From contig JAFIGY010000018.1 of assembly GCA_017849435.1 (NCBI GenBank), positions 62,001 to 126,000 of the forward strand: DNA of 64,000 nucleotides. The letters run 5' to 3'. The translations under genes and the position numbers were made by a program. The notes below the pieces were generated by a model. That model searched no databases and had not been told where the DNA came from. It saw only the letters and a list, made by a program, of their open reading frames with translations. Origin of the DNA: Chitinophaga niabensis (lineage in GTDB: Bacteria; Bacteroidota; Bacteroidia; Chitinophagales; Chitinophagaceae). Shown here piece after piece: positions 7,167 through 16,089 of this stretch; position 1 is the stretch's first letter, and the number at the start of each line of letters is the position of its first letter.

Positions 7167-9155
7167 ATGAAAAAGTATCTGCTTGCTTTTCTTTTTTCCA
7201 CGTTTGCCTGCACGGCTATCGCACAACAGACCAATCCTTACGAACCCTTACCCCTCGGCGCCGTACAACCACGCGGCTGGCTGTACCAGCAACTGCTGAC
7301 CATGAAACAGGGTTCCACAGGGCATCTCGACGAGTACTACAGGAAATTACAAAACGATAACGGATGGCTCGGCGGGAAAGGCGACAGCTGGGAAGAAACG
7401 CCTTACTGGCTGGACGGTGCGGTACCGTTGGCTTACATGCTGCAGGACGATACCCTCCGGCAAAAAGTATTGCGGTACATCAACTGGACCCTCGACCATC
7501 AACGCCCTTCCGGATTCTTCGGGCCCTATACCAAAAACGAACTCGCCGGGAAACAGACGGCGGATGATTGCGGGAATGGCGAGGACTGGTGGCCGCGGAT
7601 GATCATGCTCAAAGTGTTGCAACAATATTATACTGCCACCAAAGATCCGCGCGTGATCCCTTTCATGGATAAATACTTCCGGTACCAGCTGCGCAGCCTC
7701 CGGCAGTGTCCTCTCAGCAAATGGACGGAGTGGGCAACTTCCCGGGGCGGCGACAATATCCTTGTGGCCGGATGGCTGTATCACATCACAAAAGCGCCTT
7801 ACCTGAAAGAACTGGCTACCCTCTTGTATCAGCAAACAATGCCGTGGACGCATCTTTTCGGCGCACGCAACTGGGTAATGGCCGCTGCTGCCCAACAGAA
7901 CGATGAACACTGGATGAACCGCCACGGCGTGAATGTAGGCATGGGTTTGAAACTGCCGGCCGCGTATTATCAGTTCACCCGGAAGCAGGCCTACCTTGAT
8001 TCCCTGCAAACCGGTATCCGCGATATCATGACCCTCCACGGCCTGCCGCACGGCATGTTCTCCGCTGATGAAGATCTGCACGGCAACGAGCCTTCGCAGG
8101 GCGTAGAGCTTTGCGCCACGGTGGAAAGTATGTTTTCCCTCGAAGAGATCCTTTCCATCAGCGGGGATCAGCGGTATGCCGATGCCATTGAAAGGATGGC
8201 CTTCAACGCATTGCCCGGCCAGATTACGGAAGATTTCATCTCCCGCCAGTACTTCATGATGGCCAACCAGGTGCAGATCACCAGGGGCGTTTTTCATTTC
8301 TCCCTTCCCTTTGGTCGCGGTATGAACAATGTGTTCGGGCCATATGCAGGGTATACCTGCTGCACCGCCAATATGCACCAGGGCTGGACGAAGTTCACAC
8401 GCAACCTCTGGTACAGCACGCCCTCCGGCGGTCTTGCCGCATTGTTGTACAGTCCTTCTTCCGTCACTACCGAAATCGGCGGTAAAAAAGTACAGATTGA
8501 AGAAGAAACCCGTTATCCTTTCGGAGACAGTATCACATTTACATTTCGTATGTCCGGAACCGTTAGCTTTCCGTTGGAGTTGCGGGTACCTGGCTGGTGC
8601 CGGGAAGCTTCCATTTGGGTGAACGGCGCCAAACAACCTGCTGCAAAAGCCGGACAGCTCATCAGGTTGAACAGGAACTGGAAAGACAATGATAGAGTTG
8701 TACTGCATCTGCCGATGGAGATCACCACCAGCAACTGGGCGAGGAATTCCCGCGCGGTGGAAAGGGGGCCGTTGGTGTATGCATTGAAGATCGAGGAAGC
8801 CTGGAAGATGGATTCCATCCCGCAGGAAGGACGGTATTACGAAGCCAGGCCGCAGAGCGACTGGAATTACGGTCTGCCCCGCACGCTCATCACTGCACCG
8901 GCTCAACATCTTCAGCTCATCACAAAGCCCTTTGATCCGCAAAAAGTATGGACGGCAGCACATGCGCCGCTGGAGATCATCGCAGAAGGCAGAAAAATAC
9001 CCGGATGGAAACTGGTGGAAGGCGTGGCCGTACTGCCCGTCACTACCCGCGAAAATATTTATCAGGGTGTAGTGGAAAAAGCAACAGAACGGATCACGCT
9101 GATCCCCTATGGCAGCGCGAAATTACGGATCGTGGCATTCCCGGTGGTGCCCTGA
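7167..9155 (+). CDS. DUF1680 glycoside hydrolase (GH127/GH146-like beta-L-arabinofuranosidase)
   Basis: A 662-residue exported enzyme (signal peptide MKKYLLAFLFSTFACTAIAQQ). The (alpha/alpha)6 barrel carries GVELCATVESMFSLEE and GYTCCTANMHQGWTKF. Glu314, Cys316, Cys398 and Cys399 reproduce the Glu-x-Cys / Cys-Cys zinc site of the GH127 enzyme HypBA1, in which the first Cys of the pair is the nucleophile. A C-terminal beta domain (RVPGWCREASIWVNG) follows. It likely releases beta-L-arabinofuranose or a related sugar from plant-type glycans. The frame continues 14 codons upstream to 7125, but the ATG at 7167 starts the signal peptide. DUF1680 covers several specificities, so the exact sugar is inferred. 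Confidence 0.85.
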   Translation: MKKYLLAFLFSTFACTAIAQQTNPYEPLPLGAVQPRGWLYQQLLTMKQGSTGHLDEYYRKLQNDNGWLGGKGDSWEETPYWLDGAVPLAYMLQDDTLRQKVLRYINWTLDHQRPSGFFGPYTKNELAGKQTADDCGNGEDWWPRMIMLKVLQQYYTATKDPRVIPFMDKYFRYQLRSLRQCPLSKWTEWATSRGGDNILVAGWLYHITKAPYLKELATLLYQQTMPWTHLFGARNWVMAAAAQQNDEHWMNRHGVNVGMGLKLPAAYYQFTRKQAYLDSLQTGIRDIMTLHGLPHGMFSADEDLHGNEPSQGVELCATVESMFSLEEILSISGDQRYADAIERMAFNALPGQITEDFISRQYFMMANQVQITRGVFHFSLPFGRGMNNVFGPYAGYTCCTANMHQGWTKFTRNLWYSTPSGGLAALLYSPSSVTTEIGGKKVQIEEETRYPFGDSITFTFRMSGTVSFPLELRVPGWCREASIWVNGAKQPAAKAGQLIRLNRNWKDNDRVVLHLPMEITTSNWARNSRAVERGPLVYALKIEEAWKMDSIPQEGRYYEARPQSDWNYGLPRTLITAPAQHLQLITKPFDPQKVWTAAHAPLEIIAEGRKIPGWKLVEGVAVLPVTTRENIYQGVVEKATERITLIPYGSAKLRIVAFPVVP

Positions 9156-9235
9156 ACCCGCCTGTCAATTACTGATCACAATCGGCTAAAAACCGATAAA
9201 GCAGGAAATACTGTTAATGGTATTTTTATAGCATT

Positions 9236-11368
9236 ATGACACCAAAAACTGCATTCACCAGCCTGCTCTTCCTCGTTTGTACCGGAATAGTCAATGCACA
9301 AACCCCCACCCGCTTTCAGCCTACCCATGAAGAAATGGTAAAGCGATACAGGCGTGCCGCGCTGCTGGATAGTCTTACCCGGAACACCATTTTCAAATCC
9401 GGTGTTGACGCGCACTGGCAACCGGATGGAAAATCTTTCTGGTATCGCAACCATCTCAGAGGCGGAGCGAAAGAATTTGTACTGGTGGATGCTGTTAAAG
9501 GTACACGACAGGTTATCACCGACACACAACAGCTCGTGCGCAATCCGCCGCCACAACACAACCGGGAGCGCCGCGAACACAATATTTCACCGGATAAAAA
9601 ATGGGAAGCATATGTACAGGATGGTAATGTATTCATAAAGCCGGCAGACGGTAACGGACCACCTGTTCAGTTCACAACGGATGGCAGCGCACTACAGCCT
9701 TACGGCAGGCTGGCCTGGAGCCCTGACAGTAAATATCTGGCCGGCTATCTCATCCATCCTGTAAAGGATTCGCTGGTGTATTACATCCTTACTTCCCTGT
9801 CAGGCACCACACGCGGACAGTTACGCTCGCAGCCCTACAAGCAGCCTGGCGATCCCTTCACCAGCTATACCCTTTTTCTCTTCCACGTGGATCAGCATAA
9901 GGTCACACGCGTTCATACCGATGTGATCGATTTTCTCGATGCACCCGAATTTCACTGGCGCAACGGCGATCCCCGTTATTTTGTGTATGAGAAAAGGGAT
10001 CGTGGCCATCAGCGGTTCCGTGTGATAGAAGTAGATGCGCAAACGGCTTCCGCCAGAACAGTGATCGATGAGAAAAGTGAAACATTCATTTATGAATCGC
10101 GGTTGTGGACCTTCTATCCACCTAACAGCAATTATCTTTTTTACACCTCCGAAAAAGACGGCTGGCGCCATCTTTATATGACTGATCTTGTTACGGGCAG
10201 GGAACAGCAAATCACGAAAGGGAATTGGGTGGTGAGGGATATCGACAGCATCGACATGACGAAAAAAGAAGTATGGTTCAGTGCCGGCGGGATCAATCCC
10301 GGAGAAGATCCTTATCACCTGCATTACTATCGTATAGGCTTTGCCGGTAGGAAACGGATCGATCTTACACCAGAGAAGGGACATCACTTTATATCCTTTT
10401 CACCGGACAAGACCTGGTACATTGACAATTATTCGCAGGTGAACGTGCCACCGGTCACAAAGCTGCGACGCACGGCGGATGGCCGTGAAATATTGTTGCT
10501 GGAAGAAGCGGATATCTCTCTTTATCAGCAGACAGGTGTACGACCACCGGAAGTATTCACGGCCAAAGGCAGGGATGGCGTTACAGACATCTGGGGCATC
10601 GTCAGCCACCCGTCTGATTTCGATCCGAATAAAAAGTATCCGGTACTGGAAAATATTTATGCCGGTCCGCATAGTTCCTACGTACCCAAGTCCTTCATGC
10701 ATTACAGTGAAATGCAAAGCCTGGCGGAGCTTGGCTTTATCGTTGTGATGATAGACGGGATGGGAACGGCCAACCGGTCCAAAGCCTTCCACGATGTTTG
10801 CTGGAAGAACCTTGCAGATGGTGGCTTTCCTGACCGCATCCTGTGGATCAAGGCGCTGGCAGCCAAATATCCTTCTGTGGATACTACCCGTGTAGGCTTA
10901 TACGGTACTTCCGCAGGCGGACAAAACACTCTTGCCGGGCTGCTCTTTCATCCGGAATTCTATAAAGCAGGGGTAGCTGCCTGCGGATGCCATGATAACC
11001 GGGTGGACAAACAATGGTGGAATGAGCAATGGATGGGTTATCCTGTAGGCGGGCATTACGAAGAGCAATCCAATGTGACCAATGCCGCCAGGCTGAAAGG
11101 ACATTTGTTATTGATCGTAGGCGAGGCCGACACGAACGTTCCACCGGAATCCACTTACCGCGTAGCAGACGCGTTGATCAAAGCCGGGAAGGATTTTGAA
11201 TTCCTGCCCGTTCCCGGGATGGGACACAGCGATGGCGGACCATACGGACGTAAACGGAAGCGGGATTTCTTCGTACGGTATCTCCTCGGCGCAGAGCCTC
11301 CTTCGCGGAACACGGATGAGCTCTCCGCCACAAAAGAGACAGGACGGGAAAGATGGGAGTTTCAGTAA
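9236..11368 (+). CDS. S9-family serine peptidase (DPP-IV/prolyl-oligopeptidase type), exported
   Basis: A 710-residue protein with signal peptide (MTPKTAFTSLLFLVCTGIVNAQ). The N-terminal half is a DPP-IV beta-propeller (RLAWSPDSKYLAGY, DGWRHLYMTDL). The C-terminal alpha/beta hydrolase carries YGTSAGGQN with Ser559, VGEADTNVPP with Asp632 and PGMGHSDGG with His664, giving the S-D-H order of clan SC. It would trim dipeptides or short peptides in the periplasm. DGGPYGRKRKRDFFVRYLLG is typical of Bacteroidota members annotated as S9 peptidases. The next gene follows after 45 bp on the same strand, suggesting co-expression with the Tat-exported PLP enzyme. Confidence 0.92.
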   Translation: MTPKTAFTSLLFLVCTGIVNAQTPTRFQPTHEEMVKRYRRAALLDSLTRNTIFKSGVDAHWQPDGKSFWYRNHLRGGAKEFVLVDAVKGTRQVITDTQQLVRNPPPQHNRERREHNISPDKKWEAYVQDGNVFIKPADGNGPPVQFTTDGSALQPYGRLAWSPDSKYLAGYLIHPVKDSLVYYILTSLSGTTRGQLRSQPYKQPGDPFTSYTLFLFHVDQHKVTRVHTDVIDFLDAPEFHWRNGDPRYFVYEKRDRGHQRFRVIEVDAQTASARTVIDEKSETFIYESRLWTFYPPNSNYLFYTSEKDGWRHLYMTDLVTGREQQITKGNWVVRDIDSIDMTKKEVWFSAGGINPGEDPYHLHYYRIGFAGRKRIDLTPEKGHHFISFSPDKTWYIDNYSQVNVPPVTKLRRTADGREILLLEEADISLYQQTGVRPPEVFTAKGRDGVTDIWGIVSHPSDFDPNKKYPVLENIYAGPHSSYVPKSFMHYSEMQSLAELGFIVVMIDGMGTANRSKAFHDVCWKNLADGGFPDRILWIKALAAKYPSVDTTRVGLYGTSAGGQNTLAGLLFHPEFYKAGVAACGCHDNRVDKQWWNEQWMGYPVGGHYEEQSNVTNAARLKGHLLLIVGEADTNVPPESTYRVADALIKAGKDFEFLPVPGMGHSDGGPYGRKRKRDFFVRYLLGAEPPSRNTDELSATKETGRERWEFQ

Positions 11369-11413
11369 GAAGCTTTAAATTGTGGAAACTCCCTGTACTA
11401 CAAATACCTGCAT

Positions 11414-12709
11414 ATGAGAGTTTCCCGACGTTCTTTTTTAGAAAAGTCAGCGTTGCTGGCAGCCAGTGCTTTTACAACAAACAGTCTTTTCAATCAGCTG
11501 CATGCACAACAGTTTGAGGAGGCAGAGCGATTCCTCCGGAAAGACTCGGATAACAGTGACAACGAAGATTACTGGCGCAGGATACAGCAGGCTTACACGG
11601 CCAGCAGCAGCAAACTTATCATCCTCAACAACGGCGGTGTAAGCCCGCAACCCATTTCCGTGCAAAAGGCGCTGGACCGATACAATGCGTATGCCAGCCA
11701 GGGGCCCAGCTTTTACATGTGGCGGGAAATGGACAAGGGCCGCGAGCCTTTGCGTAAGCAACTGGCTGCACTGGCAGGAGCCGACCCCGAAGAGATCGCG
11801 ATTAACCGGAACGCTACCGAAGCCCTTAACACGGTGATATTCGGATTGCCGCTGCAAAAGGGAGATGAAGTGATCGGTACAAAACAGGATTACCCGAACA
11901 TGATCCAGGCATGGAAACAGCGCCAGCTCCGGGAAGGCATCATATACAAACAACTTTCCTTCGATTTCCCCATAGAAGATCCGGAACAGATCGTGAAAGC
12001 CTTTGCCGATGCCATTACACCGGCAACAAAAGTGCTGCATATTACACATGTGGTGAACTGGGTGGGACAAATCATGCCGGTGCAACAGCTGGCGGCATTG
12101 GGTCGCAGCCATGGTCTGGAAGTATTGGTGGATGGCGCGCACAGCTTCGGTTTGCTGGATTTTAAAATATCTGAACTTAACTGCGATTATTTTGGCACCA
12201 GTCTGCATAAATTCCTCAGCGCACCTGTAGGCAGCGGCATGCTGTGGATCAAAAAAGAAAAGATCGGGAAGATATGGCCGCTGCTGGGTAGCACCGATCC
12301 ACGAAGCAACAATATCCGGAAGTTTGAAACCCTGGGTACGCGCAGCTTTCCGATCGAACAGGCGATCGGTGAGGCCATCAATTTTCACAATGCCATCGGC
12401 GCGCGCAGGAAAGAAGATCGTATAAGATATCTGAAGAACTACTGGGCCCAAAAAGCCCTCGAAATCCCCGGCGTACAGCTGCACACTTCGCTCAAGCCTG
12501 CTTTCAGCTGCGCTATTGCGGGAGTCAGCATCAAAGGGATGTCTCCTTCGGAACTGGATACCCGGCTGGCGGGTGACTACCATTTACACACGGTAGGGAT
12601 CAACTGGGAAAACATCCACTGCGTAAGGGTTACGCCGCATGTGTACACCCGCCTTTCCGATCTCGACCGGCTGGTATCTGCGTTGAAGCAGCTGGCAGAC
12701 CGCGCCTGA
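11414..12709 (+). CDS. Tat-exported class V aminotransferase-like PLP enzyme
   Basis: A 431-residue fold-type I PLP protein. It starts with a twin-arginine signal (MRVSRRSFLEKSALLAASAF), so it is exported folded with its cofactor. GREPLRKQLAALAGADPEEIAINRN, LVDGAHSFGLLDF (Asp240, His243) and FGTSLHKFLSAPVGSG with the Schiff-base Lys266 define the class V family, which includes isopenicillin-N epimerase-like, cysteine desulfurase-like and kynureninase-like members. The reaction is unknown. Periplasmic members often act on amino acids or peptides, which fits its place downstream of an S9 peptidase. Its stop codon ends at 12709 and the convergent sulfatase stop begins at 12710, leaving no spacer. 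Confidence 0.88.
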   Translation: MRVSRRSFLEKSALLAASAFTTNSLFNQLHAQQFEEAERFLRKDSDNSDNEDYWRRIQQAYTASSSKLIILNNGGVSPQPISVQKALDRYNAYASQGPSFYMWREMDKGREPLRKQLAALAGADPEEIAINRNATEALNTVIFGLPLQKGDEVIGTKQDYPNMIQAWKQRQLREGIIYKQLSFDFPIEDPEQIVKAFADAITPATKVLHITHVVNWVGQIMPVQQLAALGRSHGLEVLVDGAHSFGLLDFKISELNCDYFGTSLHKFLSAPVGSGMLWIKKEKIGKIWPLLGSTDPRSNNIRKFETLGTRSFPIEQAIGEAINFHNAIGARRKEDRIRYLKNYWAQKALEIPGVQLHTSLKPAFSCAIAGVSIKGMSPSELDTRLAGDYHLHTVGINWENIHCVRVTPHVYTRLSDLDRLVSALKQLADRA

Positions 12710-14218
12710 TCACAGTTTCTCCGTCACTTTCACCTTCGGATCCAGGAATTCCCATTCCCTGATATGCGCGGGACGATGCTCCTTCTTCACGATTGCGTCG
12801 AATTTCCGGAGCAGGTCCGGATGCTGTGCGGCGATATCATGCGTTTCACCCGGATCGGATGAAAGGTCGTACAATTCCCAGGGCTTGTGAACATCCGCTC
12901 TCAGCCCGGTTTTCACGCCTTTCCATTTCCCCATGCGGATGGCCAGCTGGCCGCCTTTCTCCGGGTATTCAAAGTAGATGTACATCCGTTGTTGCTGCTG
13001 CCTGTGTTTACCCGTCATCTCCGGGAGAATGGATATCCCGTCGCCCGGCGGCGCCTGTATACCGGCAATAGCAGCCATAGTTGCCATCATATCATATTGC
13101 ACGGCCACAAAGTCAGATGTGCTGCCCGCAGGTATCTTCCCCGGCCAGCGCACCAGGAACGGCTCCCGGATACCGCCTTCGTAAACGTCCATTTTCAATC
13201 CCCGTAGACCGTCCACACTGTTAAAGAATTTTGCGTTCACACCGCCATTGAAAGTAGTGCCATTGTCACTGGAGAACATGATGATCGTATTCTCGTCCAG
13301 TCCCAGTTTTTTTATCTGTTCCATGATCATCCCCACCTGCGAATCAAGATAAGTGATCATCGCAGCATAAGTGGATAAAGGATATTTCGCGGCCGCGTAA
13401 GATTGCTGGCCATAGTAAGGCTTCTCATCAAATTGCCCGACATAACGCTGCACAGCCGAATCCGGCGCCTGTAGCGATACATGCGGGATGGTATACGGAA
13501 GATAGAGGAAGAAAGGCACCTGTCTGTTCGCGTTGATGAAGCGCATCGCTTTGCTGGTCATCGCATCCACAGCATACTGCTTCCCTTTGAAATACTCAAA
13601 ATCCTCCTCCTTTGCTGTGGCGGGATTAAGGGTTTTGTGCACATTGATGACAGGGTTGTTCAGACTGTCCCAACGGCCGTTCTCCCAAAGATGCGTGGGA
13701 TAATAGTTGTGCGCCTGTTTTTGGTCGAGGTACCCATAGAAATAATCGAACCCCTGGAGGTTGGGGCTTCCTGTGGTATTGTGCATTCCCAGTCCCCATT
13801 TACCGATGGCGGCAGTTTTGTAACCTGCCTGCTGAAGCATTTTTGCGATGGTGAGGGTGCCTTCGGGCAAGGGCATCTGCCCGCCTTCCAGCGAATCCGC
13901 GAACCCTCCCATTTCATAATTCCCGCGGATATAAGAATGGCCCCCATGCCGGCCGGTCATCAGCATGCAGCGCGCGGGTGCGCAAACGGGGGTGCTGGTG
14001 TAGAAGTTGTTGAACTTCACCCCTTCCCTCGCCAGGCGGTCCAGGTTCGGGGTTTTGATCTTCTGCTGACCATACGCACCGATCTCTGCCGCACCCAGGT
14101 CATCTGCATAAATGAAAATAATATTGGGAGCGCGTTTGGACTTTATCTGTTGTGCGGATACGGTGACTGTGGAAAATAATGCCATCAACATACTACAAAC
14201 AAGTACGGCTTTTTTCAT
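12710..14218 (-). CDS. Cys-type sulfatase (arylsulfatase A-like), exported
   Basis: A 502-residue protein with signal peptide MKKAVLVCSMLMALFSTVTVSAQ. APNIIFIYADDLG provides the first metal-binding aspartates. PVCAPARCMLMTGR carries Cys79 in the C-x-P-x-R motif that is matured to formylglycine. IGKWGLG and FSSDNG are the other conserved blocks. It removes sulfate from a sulfated carbohydrate. A Cys-type enzyme needs an anSME/FGE-type maturase, and none is coded in this window. With the nearby rhamnosidase, fucosidase and DUF1680 enzyme it points to a sulfated or acidic glycan as target. It is transcribed convergently with the aminotransferase-like gene. Confidence 0.93.
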   Translation of the reverse strand: MKKAVLVCSMLMALFSTVTVSAQQIKSKRAPNIIFIYADDLGAAEIGAYGQQKIKTPNLDRLAREGVKFNNFYTSTPVCAPARCMLMTGRHGGHSYIRGNYEMGGFADSLEGGQMPLPEGTLTIAKMLQQAGYKTAAIGKWGLGMHNTTGSPNLQGFDYFYGYLDQKQAHNYYPTHLWENGRWDSLNNPVINVHKTLNPATAKEEDFEYFKGKQYAVDAMTSKAMRFINANRQVPFFLYLPYTIPHVSLQAPDSAVQRYVGQFDEKPYYGQQSYAAAKYPLSTYAAMITYLDSQVGMIMEQIKKLGLDENTIIMFSSDNGTTFNGGVNAKFFNSVDGLRGLKMDVYEGGIREPFLVRWPGKIPAGSTSDFVAVQYDMMATMAAIAGIQAPPGDGISILPEMTGKHRQQQQRMYIYFEYPEKGGQLAIRMGKWKGVKTGLRADVHKPWELYDLSSDPGETHDIAAQHPDLLRKFDAIVKKEHRPAHIREWEFLDPKVKVTEKL

Positions 14219-14287
14219 ATGTTCACTTTTATCTGGAAATGATGCTTATCCCTACAAATAAAATTATAAATACCGTAAATTCATAAC

Positions 14288-15019
14288 ATGGCAGGCACTT
14301 TTGTGATCGGAGACATACACGGCGCCTTCAAAGCGCTGCAACAACTCATCGAACGGATCAATTTGCAGGAAAATGACCAGCTGATCTTTCTGGGGGATTA
14401 TGTAGACGGGTGGTCTCAATCCGCGGAAGTCATCGACTTCCTGATGGCGCTTGAAAAACAGCGTTCATGTATTTTTCTGAAAGGCAACCATGACGCCTGG
14501 TGTGAAGCCTGGCTCGCGGGAGAAACGCCGGAGCATGTATGGCTCATGCATGGCGGCATTTCCACCGTTGAAAGTTACAGACGGCTGACGGACCGGCAAA
14601 AAGCCACCCATCTTGCTTTTTTCAGGCGCATGCAGTCCTGGTACATCGATGATCAGAACCGCCTGTTCATACATGCCGGCTTCGCCTCCATGCATGGCCC
14701 TGCGCGGGAGCGATACGGCAGCAATTTCCTCTGGGACCGCACGCTTTGGGAAACTGCGCGCACCCTCGACCCCAGGCTTAAAAAAACTTCCCTGCTATAT
14801 CCACAGCGACTGTTATTGTATAAAGAGATCTTCATCGGTCACTCTCCCACCATCAATTACGATGTGTTTGAGCCCATGCATTGCGCCAATGTCTGGAACA
14901 TAGACACCGGCGCAGGGTTCTACGGTCCGCTGTCCGCCCTCAACGTCGATACCTGCCGGATCTTCCAGAGCGACGTCGTGCGGACCCTTTATCCCGGTGA
15001 AAAAGGCCGGAATCCCTGA
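14288..15019 (+). CDS. Metallophosphoesterase / PPP-type serine/threonine phosphatase
   Basis: A 243-residue cytoplasmic protein with the complete two-metal phosphoesterase signature: GDIHG (8-12), GDYVDGW (about 37-43) and GNHD (about 61-64), followed by downstream His residues (MHGG, IHAGFAS, IGHSP). The pattern matches prokaryotic PPP-family protein phosphatases such as lambda-phosphatase-like enzymes, though bis(5'-nucleosyl)-tetraphosphatases share it. The substrate is not predictable. It is followed by dusB after 25 bp, and that gene has its own -7 box. Confidence 0.88.
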   Translation: MAGTFVIGDIHGAFKALQQLIERINLQENDQLIFLGDYVDGWSQSAEVIDFLMALEKQRSCIFLKGNHDAWCEAWLAGETPEHVWLMHGGISTVESYRRLTDRQKATHLAFFRRMQSWYIDDQNRLFIHAGFASMHGPARERYGSNFLWDRTLWETARTLDPRLKKTSLLYPQRLLLYKEIFIGHSPTINYDVFEPMHCANVWNIDTGAGFYGPLSALNVDTCRIFQSDVVRTLYPGEKGRNP

Positions 15020-15027
15020 TTTTACCG

Positions 15028-15035
15028 TATTTTTG
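15028..15035 (+). promoter_or_regulatory. Bacteroidota -7 box (TATTTTTG) for dusB
   Basis: TATTTTTG fits TAnnTTTG and ends 9 bp before the ATG at 15045. Transcription would begin almost at the start codon, giving a leaderless or nearly leaderless mRNA. It supports the 15045 start over the longer frame starting at 14997. Confidence 0.5.
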
Positions 15036-15044
15036 CAGCCGCAA

Positions 15045-16082
15045 ATGGTAAAGATAGGTTCCATAACACTTCCGGAATTCCCGCTGTTGCTCGCTCCCAT
15101 GGAGGATGTGAGCGATCCGCCCTTCCGTGTGGTCTGCAGGCAGAACGGGGCGGACCTGCTGTATACGGAATTCATTTCCAGCGAAGGTCTTATCCGTGAC
15201 GCCATCAAATGCCGCCGCAAGCTGGATATTTTCGATGAAGAAAGACCAGTAGGCATCCAGATATTCGGCGGGGATGAGGAGCGTATGGGAATGGCGGCGA
15301 AGATCGTGGACGTGACCAGCCCGGAACTGCTGGATATCAATTTCGGCTGCCCGGTGAAAGGAATTGTCGCCAAAGGTGCGGGTTCCGGTGTGCTCAAAGA
15401 CATCGCCCTGATGACCCGGCTCACGCAGGCCTGTGTGAAGTCCACCTCGCTGCCGGTGACCGTGAAAACCAGGCTGGGATGGGATGATGCCACCAAAAAC
15501 ATTGAGGAAGTAGCGGAAAGGCTGCAGGATGTGGGCGTGCAGGCCCTTACTATACATGGCCGCACCCGTTGCCAGATGTATAAAGGCGAGGCGGACTGGA
15601 CCCTCATCACCAAAGTGAAAAACAATCCCCGCATACATATCCCCATCTTCGGCAACGGCGATATTGACAGCCCGGAGAAAGCGAAGGAATACCAAGACCG
15701 TTACGGCGTAGATGGTATTATGATCGGCCGCGCCGCCATCGGTTATCCCTGGATCTTCCGCGAAGTGCGCCACTACCTCAACACCGGCGAACATATGGCG
15801 GCCCCTACCGTAGCCGAGCGGGTGGCGGTGTGTAAACAGCATTTAAGGAAATCACTGCAATGGAAAGGCCCCGTAGCAGGCATTTACGCGATGCGCCGGC
15901 ATTATCTGAGCTATCTGAAAGGATTACCGGGGATCAGGGAATTCAGGAACAGGCTTGTTACATTACAAATGCCGGAGGAGATCGAAGCAGTACTGGATGA
16001 GGTATTGCAGGCTTATGACGGGTTTGAAATGGAACGGACGCCTATCCAGCTTGTCAACTACCACGAAAACTGCCCGCTGTAA
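15045..16082 (+). CDS. dusB: tRNA-dihydrouridine synthase (DusB type)
   Basis: A 345-residue FMN-dependent TIM-barrel enzyme that reduces uridine to dihydrouridine in tRNA. LLLAPMEDVSDPPFR is the N-terminal FMN site. NFGCP with catalytic Cys102 and GAGSGVL follow. TIHGRTR and IFGNGDI are phosphate/tRNA-contact segments, and DGIMIGRAAIGYPWIF is the C-terminal barrel signature. The open frame extends 16 codons upstream into the phosphatase gene, but MVKIGSITL is the conserved start and follows a promoter box. The C-terminal helical domain contains AMRRHYLSYLKGLPG, as in DusB. Confidence 0.93.
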   Translation: MVKIGSITLPEFPLLLAPMEDVSDPPFRVVCRQNGADLLYTEFISSEGLIRDAIKCRRKLDIFDEERPVGIQIFGGDEERMGMAAKIVDVTSPELLDINFGCPVKGIVAKGAGSGVLKDIALMTRLTQACVKSTSLPVTVKTRLGWDDATKNIEEVAERLQDVGVQALTIHGRTRCQMYKGEADWTLITKVKNNPRIHIPIFGNGDIDSPEKAKEYQDRYGVDGIMIGRAAIGYPWIFREVRHYLNTGEHMAAPTVAERVAVCKQHLRKSLQWKGPVAGIYAMRRHYLSYLKGLPGIREFRNRLVTLQMPEEIEAVLDEVLQAYDGFEMERTPIQLVNYHENCPL

Positions 16083-16089
16083 ACATGCT

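Noticed and set aside
7347-8963. Long reverse-strand open frame (538 codons) inside the DUF1680 gene
   Set aside because: It is antisense to a gene with clear catalytic motifs and signal peptide, shows no domain, and has composition typical of an antisense shadow.
11447-12583. Reverse-strand open frame across the aminotransferase-like gene
   Set aside because: Antisense to a complete PLP enzyme; no recognisable motif.
14813-15842. Reverse-strand open frames over the phosphatase and dusB genes
   Set aside because: Both overlap conserved genes with full active-site motifs; they are shadows.
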